A model generated the notes under the pieces. It saw only the letters and a list, made by a program, of their open reading frames with translations. It was not told the origin of the DNA and made no database searches. A stretch of DNA of 64,000 nt from Plotosus lineatus. Lineage: Eukaryota > Chordata > Actinopteri > Siluriformes > Plotosidae. Every line of letters starts with the position of its first letter. Position 1 is the first letter of the stretch. The DNA lies in the NCBI GenBank assembly GCA_024760905.1, contig CM045731.1:50486001-50550000 (forward strand), read 5' to 3'. The position numbers were made by a program, and so were the translations under genes. Of the stretch, positions 46,205 through 57,649 are shown one piece after another.

Positions 46205-46932
46205 GGCGGGGGCACTAACTAGTGTCTCTCCCCATTATGCCGGTCCCAAGCTGGGAGAAATACAGAGGGTTGTGTCAGGAAGGGCATCCAACGTAAAACC
46301 AATGCCAAACTTTTATGATGCAAATCAGAAGTATTACCCCCATACCAGATCGGTGGAGGCCCAGGTTAACAATGACCGCCATCAGTGCTGTCAATCAACA
46401 GGGTGCTGATGGAAATTGGACTACTGTTGGTCGAAGAAGGAGAGGCGGGAGGCGTGTCCGTGGGCAGAGAGAGAAGAGGAAAGGCATGAGTCTAGGACTG
46501 AGAGTAGGGACTTTGAATGTTGGAACTATGCAAAGAAAAGATAGAGAGCTGGCTGACATGATGCAGAGGAGGAAGGCGGACATGCTGTGTGTTCAGGAGA
46601 CCAGGTGGAAAGGTAGATAGCTAAAAGCTTAGGAGCAGGGTTTAAGCTGTTTTATTATGGTGTGGATGGGAAGAGAAATAGAGTAGAAGTCATCTTGAAG
46701 GAGGGGTTTGTCAGGAATGTCCTAGAAGTAAAAAGAGTGTCAGACAGAGTGATGAGTCTCAAGTTAGAAATTGAAGGTGTGATGTTCAATGTTGTTAGTG
46801 CTTATGCCCCATAGGCAAGATATAGGCTAGAAGAGAAGGAGAGATTCTGGATGCAGAGGACAGGGTGAGATGGAGGCGGCTGATTTGCTGTGGCGACCCC
46901 TGAAGGGAACAGCTGAAAGGAAAAGAAGAAGA
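46205..46932 (+). mobile_element. RTE-type LINE with internal deletion
   Basis: The 5' region (GTGTCAGGAAGGGCATCC, GGTGCTGATGGAAATTGGAC) continues into the endonuclease start (LRVGTLNVGTMQRKDREL, RKADMLCVQETRWKG). The frame is broken at 46617. Near 46858 the sequence jumps from the GAGATTCTGG position of the endonuclease to the extreme 3' end (AGGGTGAGATGGAGGCGGCT, GTGGCGACCCCTGAAGGG, AGAAGAAG). The whole reverse transcriptase is missing. Confidence 0.87.
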
Positions 46933-47049
46933 TAAACATGATGGACGCATGGATTCTAGGTCTGTCTTTTTTTAATACAAAACCACACAGCTGATTTATG
47001 TCTGTTACTTCATCCTTAGGCGTACAGTTGTCCAACAAGCTGTTCAAGG

Positions 47050-47145
47050 TGCACCCTTTCTTTATCGAATGTAGGCTGAGATAGGCTCAGCCTCCCCGGG
47101 ACCCTAGTAGGATTAAGCGGTTCAGCAAATGGGTGAGTGAGAGGG
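47050..47145 (+). repeat. L2-type tail remnant
   Basis: GGCTGAGATAGGCTCAGCCT and TAGGATTAAGCGGTTCAGCA, followed by short GTGA repeats, match L2-type tails elsewhere in the window. Confidence 0.6.
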
Positions 47146-47799
47146 TGAGTACTCCGTCACTGTATATAGCCACTCATTACATTCATCTACATTTAAACCA
47201 TAATACAGATTTACATTTTTTAAATAACACCACCATTAATGAAAATATCTCACACTAAAATATCAACCAAAAAATTATGGTGATTACCACATTCACTGCT
47301 CTGCTGCTGAAAAATTAAACCATCACGGAAACCCCTGACGTAACGCCCTGCCACGGGGGCTGATGTACCAGAGCCAGAGATCTAGTGTTAGCAGATCTTA
47401 GAGTGCCAGCAGCAACATAAGATCTGTGAAATAAAAGCTGTGAGATCGACAGTATTCTAAAACCTTACAATCAAGTTTTCTCGTGGTGAATTTTTGACAA
47501 TACGAGATAGAGTATCTCTTGAAATGCATCTCAAGATTTCCTTGAAAAACATGAGGGCCAGATTGTGTAGCTACATGTGAGTTTTTGGGGTTGGAATTTT
47601 TTGAATTTCTAGGATTTTGGAGTCAGTGCAGTTGTAAAACAATATGTGTTTGTAGAGAGTTTAACAGATTCAGGAATTATCCACTTGGAATAACTTTCAT
47701 TACGCAATGAAGAGGAGGTGGAAGTTGCTGACTATTCAACGCAGAAATATCCACTGACCGATGGAGCATGACTGTTTTAGTATACTACATGGGGACATT

Positions 47800-47846
47800 A
47801 TTTTCAAAAAAAAAAAAATAGTAAAAAAAACAAAAAACAAAAAAAA
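47800..47846. repeat. Interrupted poly-A tract
   Basis: About 47 bp is mostly A with TAGT and C interruptions. It could be the tail of an older retroposon. Confidence 0.7.
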
Positions 47847-48017
47847 ATGAAAAGGCACAATAAAAGGATATTGTATGGTTTACTTATTTATTTTTTAATT
47901 TTAAATCCCGACAGGTGCAGGTCAACTTATGTGTAGACTACATGGAAGCACGGTTCACTTTAACTAAGGTTTTTAGTACATACAACTCAAAAACAATGAA
48001 AAATCTAAAACTGTGGC

Positions 48018-48180
48018 CTTTCGACAAGATTAGGCTGCAAAGCCATCAGCGTGTTTGCGCCCTGCGATTGCCTGGCGAGCTGTCCCAGGTGTACACTGCC
48101 CTCGCCCAGAGTCGGTTGGGATGGGCGCCAGCCTCCCCCCGACCCTAATTATGATTAAGCTGTTACAGAAAATGATGAAC
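48018..48180 (+). repeat. SINE family A with L2-type tail, 5'-truncated
   Basis: It starts in the body at AGGCTGCAAAGCCATCAGCG and continues into CTGGCGAGCTGTCCCAGG and CCCTAATTATGATTAAGC. It is collinear with 37548-37898. Confidence 0.8.
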
Positions 48181-48418
48181 AGTAAAACTGCACTATCTGG
48201 AGGTATTTTTGTATATTATCTGTGAACAAAGCAAAAGAATTAAACTAGATTTTATAGTTTATTTTATAATCTTAAAGTGTGAATTGATTATACTGTTTGC
48301 TCCATGTGACTGTGACAAATTGCAAGTCAGCTGATTTAAACACTATCCACTCAGAATAATATCTTACTGCTCAGCAATAGCAAGTCAATCAGATCGTAAT
48401 GTTTCTGTGTAGACTATA

Positions 48419-48848
48419 CAGGGATCCCTCACTTTCTGCGGCTAATGGGGACCAACACCCCCCTCCCCCGATTACCGAGAAGTAGGATCGACCCCCAGAC
48501 TGATGTATTCGTACATGTATATGTGTATATAATATCAATAAATACATATTCAATGCTTATAATAACAATTAAACATTCAAAAATAATGCATAATATGTAA
48601 ATAAAATATAAAAATGCACACACATCTAGATGCGCACGTACACACACACACAGATGCGCACCTCACATAAATGTAAGTAGTTTTGTTGGGGGGGGTATTT
48701 TTTGCATAATTAGCCTTGTTTTGCAGCTTTTTCCTTAACTTTTTCCCAATTTTTCCATAATTTCCTTATTTTTCGATGAATATTTTTGAAAAACCCGTGA
48801 TGCACTGATGCCACAGTAACTGAAACACGAAGTAGCGTGGAATCAGTG
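48419..48848 (+). mobile_element. TA-family-2 DNA transposon
   Basis: The left end CAGGGATCCCTCACTTTCTG follows TA. The right end is degraded (CACGAAGTAGCGTGGAATCA corresponds to the complement of the left end of 37155-38066). The interior has TAATAACAATTAAACATTCA, TGCACACACATCTAGATGCG and TAAGTAGTTTTG as in the other copies. Confidence 0.72.
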
Positions 48849-48873
48849 TTCTAACATTTATTATCCTCTAGAT

Positions 48874-50201
48874 CAGGGGTCGGCAACCTTTAACACTCAA
48901 AGAGCCATTTCGACCCGGTTTCCACGGAAAAGACAACACTGGGAGCCGCAAACACTTTTTGACATCTGAAATGAATATGTTCGCATATATATAAATATAT
49001 CTCTCATGCGTTCAAACTCCGACACCCATATATCTCTGTCAGCTATGTCAGCCAGCTCCAGCTCAAGATCAGGTTGACTTACACCTGCAAATGCAGACAC
49101 ATTTAACAGGGATAGGTCGATGGTCAGGGGAGCGACGGGGAAGGATAATGTAGCTTTTTCCTCTCTGAACTCTTGGAATCGTTTTCCAAACGATGCTTGC
49201 ATTGTAGCGATTGCAGACTGCAAATACTCTGAATTTATCACCTTGTTCGCTTGTTTGTACTCCCTTTAGGAGGAAGTGAGACAGTGTTCCTCTCTCTAAA
49301 TCTCTCACAAACACTGTCAGCTTGCGCTCAAACGCCAACACCTCTTCCAGCATGTGTGTAGCGCTGTGCCTCCTCTCCCCTGAAGAGTTGTATTCAGCGC
49401 TTTCAGGTTCGCCGTCATGTCCACCATGACATACAGCTTTTCCAGCCACTCTTGCCGTTCCAGCTCAGGAAAGGTGAGTCCTTTGCTGCTCATGAAAGTC
49501 TTCACCTCTCCCAGACATGCAGCAAAGCGTTTCAGCACTTCTCCTCTGGACAGCCACCGCACTCTGTTATGCATCAGATCAGAGTACGTGCCACCTCATC
49601 CAGTAATGAACGAAACTGAAGGTGATTTGAACCTTTTGCAAATGAATCTGCCCATGCATCATTAAATGCTCTGTTTTCTTCAAATATTTTTCTTTTCTTA
49701 GATTTATCCATCCGTGGCCTACCTAGGGTTGAAAGTCTCGATAAATGTACGGCGTTTTGGCGGGCTGTCGGAGAGTGTGACGCATATTTTAAGCGCTGAA
49801 AAATAATACAATCTATATACATTATTTTATTTTAATATTTACAGATCACAATAATCATACAATTTACAGCTACAATTAAACAAACGAACAGACACAAATA
49901 AAATACTTTAAGATATTGTGCAGTTTTGGTGTTGCTGGGCTTTCCGCCGCATGCCGGCTGTCAAATCTGCCTGCTGACACGTCAAGTGCTGTCGACGTTG
50001 TGTTGAACATGTCACAATAAAAGTAGCTGTCAGTTGTCCATTGCACAGCAGACAGAAGCAGTGTATTAATTGTTCTACTCAGCTCCCTACAATATACTTA
50101 AAATCGGATACTTGCAATTTATTTTCCCGAGCCATGCAGAGCCGCAGCATAAGGATGAAAGAGCCGCATGCGGCTCCGGAGCCGCGGGTTGCCGACCCCT
50201 G
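48874..50201 (-). mobile_element. hAT transposon carrying a deleted transposase, 1328 bp
   Basis: It has exact 15-bp terminal repeats, CAGGGGTCGGCAACC, at both ends and a perfect 8-bp duplication, CTCTAGAT, at 48866-48873 and 50202-50209. The duplication fits nnnTAnnn (Buster-type). The interior encodes remnants of a hAT transposase on the minus strand. Only substitutions and deletions break the coding part; the ends are unaltered, so the copy could have been cross-mobilised. Confidence 0.93.
48940..49711 (-). pseudogene. hAT transposase remnant (GTF2IRD2/ZBED-like)
   Basis: It begins MDKSKKRKIFEENRAFNDAW at 49711, then jumps straight to the C-terminal half: LQFRSLLDEV, NRVRWLSRGEVLKRFAACLG, LEKLYVMVDMTANLKALNT and, in other frames, AFERKLTVFVRDLERGTLSH, SAIATMQASFGKRFQEFREE and SQPDLELELADIADRDIWVS. 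Frame changes occur near 49575, 49350 and 49240. The conserved W in RWLSRGE and the dimerisation-region motifs are those of domesticated hAT relatives such as GTF2IRD2. The catalytic central domain is absent, removed by an internal deletion. Confidence 0.85.
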
Positions 50202-50249
50202 CTCTAGATAGTAAACCAATCAGTAGTTCTGTGGCACCTCCTGTATATA

Positions 50250-51200
50250 CAGCTGCCTCCGAGTTATGTTGATCCGTTTTACGTCTTTTTTCCCCCCGAT
50301 TTTACGGGGTTTCCCAAAAAAAAAAAAAAAAAAAAAAAAGTCAAATTTTGAGTTTAGACGTACCTACGCTGACGTAATAACGCAATGATGCTGCATCCAT
50401 TGTTTACAAACTACAGAATGAACGTGTCCCTCCTTCCCAGTTTTATATATATATATATATATAGCTAGCATGTTACCCTTGTGTTAAGACGTCGTCACTG
50501 TGATCTTTGTGTTTACACTGTTTTGCGGACTTTTGTAACCCTAAGCAAATATGGTGGGTCAGAAATGTAAGCCTACTAGCATGGGTGCAAGTCTCGTACA
50601 CAGAGATGAATTAACTATCTGCTCAGATCGGCACAATCTACCATGCATACTCACTTAATCAAAGAGAGTTGTAATATGAATGAAAACTCAAATTACACAA
50701 CAATTACAGATATTTATTATCTTTGAGCAGAATCATAAGAGTGTATACTTATTTTATATTAATATTAATTAGGATTTGTACTTGTTCTTTGTATGCATCT
50801 CTTGAATAAAATTTATTTACTTACTTACACAAAAGAAAGCGCTCGCCGTTTTGCTTGGATTCTCGTGCAGGCTGTGTTCTAAACGAGTTCAACGGCACCC
50901 TTGTGCACTTGAAAGACCGGAAGTCTGTATAACCCACAGCAAGTACACTACTTTTGCAAGTACACTACTTTCGGTATTGATTTGCTGTTTTAAGCTTCAT
51001 GTAAAGTGCCTCAGTATAAATAAGTGACTTATTTGAAATTAATGTTGATATTATTTGATATATTTGATATTATTTTACAATGTTATGTTTATAATAATTG
51101 ATTTAGGGGTGTTTTATGAGATACGGTAATGGTATTTATGGATGTATAGAACAGTATGAGCGTCCGGAACCAATTAAAAAAGGAAGTCGCGGAGCGTCTG
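50250..51200 (+). mobile_element. TA-family-1 DNA transposon
   Basis: It is flanked by TA at 50248-50249 and 51201-51202. The right end, complement CAGACGCTCCGCGACTTCC, matches the other copies. The left end CAGCTGCCTCCGAGTTATG is diverged. It is collinear with 113-740 (GACGTAATAACGCAATGATG, TGTTACCCTTGTGTTAAGAC). A stretch at 50690-50830 is absent from the inverted copy at 24164-25161. No transposase is visible. Confidence 0.8.
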
Positions 51201-51209
51201 TACTTATGA

Positions 51210-52300
51210 TCAACAATCCCCCAATCACCGAGAAGAGATTCCTTTATAAGTGTGGTTCTTTGTTGAGGGCTCATGTATTCTCATGGATTTTTCTTTTGCC
51301 ATTTTTCTTAAAAAAAAAAAAAAAAAAGCCAAATTTATAGCTGACTGTTGTGCTATGCCTGACTTGCGCTCTTTAACTCTCCAGAGCTTGTGGTAAAATG
51401 CATATTTATATATACAATAGCTTTCGTCCTAATAACTGATTACAGCTTCATGCACAAAGCACTGTACCAGCGCATAAAAAAAAAAAAAAATCAGAAACAC
51501 CACACGTCTGGAGCTCAGTGACAGCCAAAAAAGTTTATGAAGAGAAAAGTAAACCTTAAAAAGTGAACAAATGTGACAGTTGGAGCCCCTATAAGCAATC
51601 AAGCAAAACTCACGAGAGTGGTGACACAACATGATGTATTAATACCATCCAGACTATCTTTCTCAGAGACCCAACTTCCAAGCCAACTCCATTTGCTCAG
51701 GAACATTCAAACCATTTTTCTCATCTGTAGTAGCCTTGTACGTGTCTATCTATCAAACCCGAACGGATACGTGTGAGGAAGCACATGGCTTTAACTGTTC
51801 ACGTCTTTCTCATAGAGATGTGTGCTATCAGCCTAGCTGTATCGCACGCCTCACAGAAGCGAGTCAGGCTACGGCGTGATGAATCACTCATAAACATGCC
51901 ATTATTCATTTATGAGGAAGCATGTGTGCACTTGAAGCAAGGGAGAGGAGGTGGTGGTGGTTTGGAGAACAAAATAGACACAGGACTGGATGGAGGGAGA
52001 TGTGTGGGAGGAGCGATGAAGGGCAGGAAAGTGGAAGCTCTATAATGCCAGGGATCAGCAGGAAGTCTGCAGGAAATCAGGTGGCTGAAAAGTGATTGCA
52101 ACTGTTTTTAATTACCCATAAATGACAGAAACAGAAACAGACAGACCTCTTCACAGCAATCATTCAATAACACCTTAGCAACAAATACTATGATGTAAAA
52201 TTATTTTGTCCTGGTTGGGCTTTGCGTGATGAGAATCCTTTTAAATCAACTCCAAAGTTTTTGTTGTTAATGAATCAGTAAATCTGAATTAACTATTCTG
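51210..52300. other. Intron sequence, nothing recognised
   Basis: It has A-runs at 51310-51327 and 51476-51490. The 90-codon plus frame at 51773-52045 has no recognised motif. Confidence 0.5.
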
Positions 52301-52312
52301 CACTGACTCCCA

Positions 52313-52625
52313 AGTCGTGGGGCCGGTGGTGGAGTGGTCAGGGTGTTGCACACATGATTGGGAGGTTGTATGTTCAAATCCCAGTTAGACCCCCACTGTG
52401 CTAAGAGCCCTGGGCAAGGTCTTAACCACAAGTGTGCCTCTGTTCACCCAGCAGTATAAACAGGTGCTAGTAAAAATATACTGGGAGGGTAACCTGCGAT
52501 GGACTAGCGTCCCATCCAGGAGGAGTTGAGCTCCTCGTCGTTTCATGCTATGGAAACCGGGGAGAAGTACCAGTCCGATGAGCCTCTATGGCTCGGGTGT
52601 AAAAAACCCAAAAGGACTTTACCAT
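52313..52625 (+). repeat. Complete tRNA-derived SINE, family C
   Basis: The head GGGGCCGGTGGTGGAGTGG and the B box TATGTTCAAATCCCAG resemble a tRNA. The body has CTGGGCAAGGTCTTAACC, CCAGCAGTATAAACAGGTGC and GGACTAGCGTCCCATCCAGG, and it ends with GGCTCGGGTGTAAAAAACCC. A perfect 11-bp duplication, ACTGACTCCCA, lies at 52302-52312 and 52626-52636. Confidence 0.92.
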
Positions 52626-53394
52626 ACTGACTCCCAGCATGAATGTTAAGTGCTGTTACTGTGGATTATTTTAAAACACAAAACACAAAAAACATCCATT
52701 AATGCAGAGCAATGCAGTTCGATAAGTGTAAAGTTTCCACTGAGGAGAAACGGCAGAATTTTTTTCTTTAAAAAAAAATTTACATAGTGATTCTTCAAAT
52801 CCTGAAATTGTATTAATTTTATTTTTCTGTGTTGTGAAACCTTACCACAAAGGTAACAAACATCCTGTTGGAATAACACAAATCCCAAAGTCCATTGAAA
52901 TTATATTAAAACTAGAACTTGCTTATTTTAACAGGTTCCTTTGCGATTTCATTTAATTTAAAAATTAATAATAAATGCACTCTCTAAATGTGAAGCTCCC
53001 AAGCAAGCTCTCGCCTGGTAAACGGAGGTCCATAAAGCTGGGATTTTACACATTCATAGTTTAACTGCACAAGAAAAACAAACTAAAACATGATTTTATG
53101 GTTTATTTCTCCGTTTTAAAAGTCTGACAACCACAGTACTGACAAACTGTTTTAGTATCTTGGGGAGCACAGCAAAAAAGGTGTGCTGGACCTTCTGACG
53201 AGCTGGCTTTCCCCTCCACTGTCATCCCATACGACTATGTCCACCTCCATTTGCCTCCCAGAGCACTGAAAGGAAAGATAATCAATCCTGTAGAACTGTT
53301 TGTTATATTAAAATTAGGAATCATGCTTTAGTCATTCACTGGTGTCCGTAATAATCATAATCATCATAATACTACTACTCCTAATAATAATAAT

Positions 53395-53475
53395 CTTTCC
53401 TTTCAGCTGTTTTCTTTTCTCAGGGGTCGTCACAGCGAATCATCGCATGTTTGATTTGGCATTACAATAATCTCA
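53395..53475 (-). repeat. RTE-type SINE/LINE 3' tail fragment
   Basis: In complement it reads CAAATCAAACATGCGATGAT, then TCGCTGTGACGACCCCTGAG and AGAAAAGAAAACAGC, the tail found on 18830-19078 and 61297-61652. Confidence 0.7.
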
Positions 53476-53984
53476 GATGTTGTACACATTTTGAGATGTA
53501 ATATTATTGTGACCACTTTGGGTGAATTTTCGATGAACAGTAATGCACTCAGGTAAAAGGCCTCTCGTACAATGTACAAAATTTGTTTTCTGAAATTCTC
53601 ACATATCTGTGCAACATTGTTGTTACAGTAACTGAAATATGCCAGAGTGAATCATTATTAAATCGAACCAGAATCAAATCCATTCATGAAATCCATGCTG
53701 TTTCCCAGCACTACTTGATACAGTCATGGTGAACAGATAAGAATCTCAGGAAGCATACAATGGTAATCTGACTGCAATGACAAAAGAAAGCGTCTGGCTC
53801 GTGTTAACAAAGAACAGGAAACTTATAAAACCAAAAACAATAATACAAATGACACTAACTGTACAATTGTATTTTAAAAAATCAGCATCTAACCTACTTA
53901 TTTATAAGTGAATTGATTAAAATACTTTCTCTAACCGAGGCACGATTTTATCAATAATAAAAAATAAAACAAGAAGGTCCTGGG

Positions 53985-54195
53985 TCCGTTTCTGTGTGGA
54001 GTTTCCAAGCACAGTCCAAAGAAATGCACATTAGGCTAATTGGCTGTTCCAAATTAGCCCTAGGTGTGAGTGTAGGTCCTGCAAATGTCTGGGTAACTGT
54101 TCAGGGTGTAGCCAGTGTTCGCATAGAGTCAGCCGAGCTGGGCATCAGCCTCCCCACAACCCTAATTAGAAAAAAGCTGCAAAGAAAATGCATGA
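53985..54195 (+). repeat. L2-type 3' fragment
   Basis: GTGTGGAGTTTCCAAGCACA, GTCCAAAGAAATGCACATTA, TAGGTGTGAGTGTAGGTCC and CAACCCTAATTAGAAAAAAG are the successive blocks of the fish L2-type 3' region, degraded. Confidence 0.65.
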
Positions 54196-54429
54196 TTGGG
54201 AAAGAGTTGCAGATCTAGTTGTGTTTATATATCTGACAGAAAAAAGAAAATGGTAAACTAATTGGTGTTCTAGCAGTAAACAAATATGAAAGTATTATTT
54301 ACAATATATTTATTTGTACCAAGATCAGAAAACACAAAGGTCTGAGGGGTGTTTGTGAATATAACTGGGTGAAACACATGAAGGTGTAACACACTATAAC
54401 CTAGAGGGTATCCAATCTTATAGTCTGTA

Positions 54430-54487
54430 GTAATCATAATAATCATAATAATAATCATAATAATAATCATAATAATAATAATAATAC
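54430..54487. repeat. (ATAATC)n/(AAT)n microsatellite
   Basis: Irregular trinucleotide units (AATAATCAT, ATAATA) run for about 58 bp. Confidence 0.9.
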
Positions 54488-55141
54488 AGTGGTATAATAT
54501 TATCTCAGTGTAGCACATACAGCATAAAAACATACCGAGTGGCAGAAAGCTCGACACAAGAATGAATACACTGTGACCCTTAATCACAACTAAGTACAAA
54601 CAGGTCACCTGCTTGAAAAAATCTTGTTTGCTTCTGTTTTTCCTCCAGCCTTCATATGAATGGATTTATATCACCTATGAATCTGAAACAATTCAGACCG
54701 TGAACAAGAACTCTGACTAATTCTGGCTGAAATTCACTGAATCCGAGCCATGTGCACATTTTCTCTTGCTCCCAGACACACTCAAGCACACGCACAAGCT
54801 ACTTTTTACATGGTAAACAGAGCAGCCGGTGAATAAACACTGACTACCCTAGCATTTGAATAGAGATTCTCGAGGGTCACAGTGCTCTATTGGTGTGAGT
54901 CAGGTGCAACCTTTCCGCTCACTGAGAAACAGAATAATGTGAAAGTGTTCTGACTGAGAAATATCAGCTTATTATAGAGCTCATGCAAACACAGCAAGGG
55001 CACCCTGATAATAATAATAACCTTATTCAAAGGACTAAATGTTGGCATTTTGGGCCATTTTCACTAATATGGGGTAAGAATTTGAATTAAAACCTAGTTT
55101 ATGTGCTTCTGTTAGGCAGGTTGGAATGTAGTAACTGCAGT

Positions 55142-55658
55142 AATGCAGCCGTGGGGGGGCACAAACCAGTGTCTCTCCCTCACGCCAGTCCCAAGCCCGG
55201 ATAAATGTAGAGGGTTGCGTCAGGAAGGGCATCCGGCGGAAAAAAAATGCCAACTAAACTATGCGAATCACAAGAAAGAATGACATACCGGATCGGTCGA
55301 GGCCCGGGTTAACAACGGCCGCCATCAGTGCCATCAACCAACAGGGTGCTGATGGAAATTGGACTACTGTTGGTCGAAGACGTCGAAGAAGGAGAGGCGG
55401 GAGGCGTGTCCGTTGCCAGAGAGAGAAGAGGACATGTACAGAGGAGGGATAGTGAGTATATTGGTAATAGGATGCTGAGGCTGGAACTACCAGGCCAAAA
55501 GGCCTAGAGGAAGACCAAAGAGACGATTCATGGATGTGGTGAAGGAGGACATGAAGGTCGTTGGTGTAAGAGAAGAAGATGCAAAGGATAGGGTGAGATG
55601 GAGGCAGATGATTCGCTGTGGCGACCCCTGAAGGGAAAAGCCGAAAGGAAAAGAAGAA
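55142..55658 (+). mobile_element. Internally deleted RTE derivative, 517 bp, with 19-bp target duplication
   Basis: It has the RTE 5' region (GCGTCAGGAAGGGCATCCGG, TCGAGGCCCGGGTTAACAAC, GGTGCTGATGGAAATTGGAC) up to GAGAGAAGAGGACATGTACA. There it joins the RTE C-terminal coding region (GGATAGTGAGTATATTGG, AGACGATTCATGGATGTGGT) and 3' end (GTGGCGACCCCTGAAGGG). The endonuclease core and the whole reverse transcriptase are absent. A perfect 19-bp duplication, GGAATGTAGTAACTGCAGT, lies at 55123-55141 and 55659-55677. Confidence 0.93.
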
Positions 55659-56073
55659 GGAATGTAGTAACTGCAGTCAGGCATGAAATAAAATAAACAG
55701 AATGAAACTACCATGTACAGTGGTGCTTGTTTACAGAAAAAAAAGCAAATTGACTCAATACCGAATCGATTCGACAATGGATTGAGACAATGGCGATTCG
55801 GCTCAGTGGCGATGCAACTCAACAGCCAATCAGTTCAACGGCGAATATGTTTGGCGGTTATTCGACTCAGTGGGTATTCGACATAAAAACAAATAAACAC
55901 AGCCCCACAAAGTGTTGTGTATTTCTGGTTGGAGCATTTAGTTTTATTATTATTACTATCATTTTAAATACAATATCATGGCAATGGTGCTGTAGTGCTA
56001 CAACAACACTCAGAATATTTGAACCAATAAACAACAAACAAACAAAAGCAATAATGAATGCATAAACACAATA

Positions 56074-56546
56074 CAGTGGTACCTCACTTTACGAAAGTCT
56101 TACCAAATGAAAAATGCAGGTTACGAAACGCACTTTCCTAAATTTTTTGTCTCTGTATACGAAACAAGTTCACATTACGAAAGCACCCATCTTAAAAATT
56201 CAAATATTAAAACGCGCCAATCAAACATTCAAACAAAGCACGAGCTGCTCTCCCATCAATGACATTCAAACATCCCGCCCCGCTGGCCTCCCACTGGCTA
56301 AAAACTGAGCTGTCATTCATGTCGCCTTCACTCGAGCGCCATCTTGGACAAGGATCCCATTGGCTAGGAGGGATGACGCAGCTACCTCCCATTGCCTATT
56401 ATGGAGCTGCACCTACCATGATGCTTTTCGTGTAATGGACAGTGTTACTGTTGTTTTATGCTTTATTTATTTGACTCAGGCTTTTAACCTTCCATAAACA
56501 TTTGTAAGATTATAACTCTGCTAAGTAGACATGGTCAACACACGCG

Positions 56547-56614
<68 letters not shown>

Positions 56615-56889
56615 TGTGATTTCCGGTGCTAGCTAGTGAGAAGAAGAAATGGACTTGAGTGATATCACAAAGGAATATGGCCAAACCCGTCTACCATCGG
56701 TACGATATTGAAGCAGAAGGAGGTCTTAAAAGGTATGCTTTTATAATTTTTAAAGGGTTTAGGGGGTAGTATTGGGAGCCTTGGAACAAATCATGCGTTT
56801 TACATGTAAAATGTGGTTCAATGTACGAAAAATGAAGTTTACGAAAAAGGCTCTGAAACGGATTAATTTCGTAAAGTGAGGTACCAATG
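56074..56889 (+). mobile_element. TA-flanked MITE, 816 bp
   Basis: The terminal repeats match at 22 of 23 positions (left begins CAGTGGTACCTCACTTTACG, right complement begins CATTGGTACCTCACTTTACG). TA flanks it at 56072-56073 and 56890-56891. Inner inverted motifs ACGAAA recur on both sides. A CA microsatellite at 56553-56612 sits in the middle. No transposase is present. The right part is shared with 23920-24069. Confidence 0.9.
56553..56612. repeat. (CA)n microsatellite
   Basis: This pure CA run of about 60 bp lies inside the MITE. Confidence 0.95.
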
Positions 56890-57419
56890 TATTTAAAACC
56901 TGTTTTATATTAAATTATTGATTTCTCATCTGTTTTGTATTTGCTTTGTATTATATGTGATTTAATGATATCTGCGTACAACTGCAATATGTTGGTTTGT
57001 CTTTGATGTTGCCATATTCCTAAGAAATTATCTGCACTTAGAGACCAGACCAAGTACTTTTATTTCACTCTGAGACTATGCAGTTTCACTGATGGGTGTG
57101 AAGGGATGTAAATATTACATTACTACTTTTGTTATTTCTCTTTTTTTCTTTCACTGCAATGCTTTGACACTTATTCTCATGCAGAGCAGAGAGCCGAGCG
57201 TTCATGATACTACAGAGCTCACAGATTAAATAGCTGCTTTGGCAGGGAGCGTCGTGTTTTGATATTCCATCCAAATACACGGTCGATGTAATGAGTCAGT
57301 ACTCGCATAAAAGTCAAAGCAAAGAAGGTCAAACGGTCTTTCCATTCCTTCTTCCTGTCAAACACACACATTCTAATCCATCGTACAAGCTGGGCTCTAA
57401 CTCTCTGCTGTATCACCAG

Positions 57420-57640
57420 AGGGGGGGAGGGGGGTCAAAAGAGACAGAGAAAGAGAGAAAGACAGAGGAAGACTGAAATAGAAAGAAAAAGTGAGAGAGA
57501 CTGAAAAAATTTAAAAGAGAGCAAGAGCAAAAGAGAGAGAGAAAGATGTAAAAAGAGAAAGTAACAAAATTATAAAAAGAGTGCAAAAGAGAGAAAGAGT
57601 GAGAGAGATAGAAAGAGAAAGAAAGCAAAATAGAGAGCAG
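57420..57640. repeat. Polypurine tract
   Basis: About 220 bp is almost entirely A and G on the plus strand (GAGAGA, AAAGAG mixtures with rare pyrimidines). The opposite strand is the transcribed sense of the host intron and is polypyrimidine. Spurious serine/phenylalanine/leucine-rich minus frames arise from it. Confidence 0.9.
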
Positions 57641-57649
57641 TAGACGGGG

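Noticed and set aside
54430..54487. CRISPR-like spaced repeats
   Set aside because: The AATAATCAT units have no unique spacers and form a simple microsatellite; no prokaryotic context exists.
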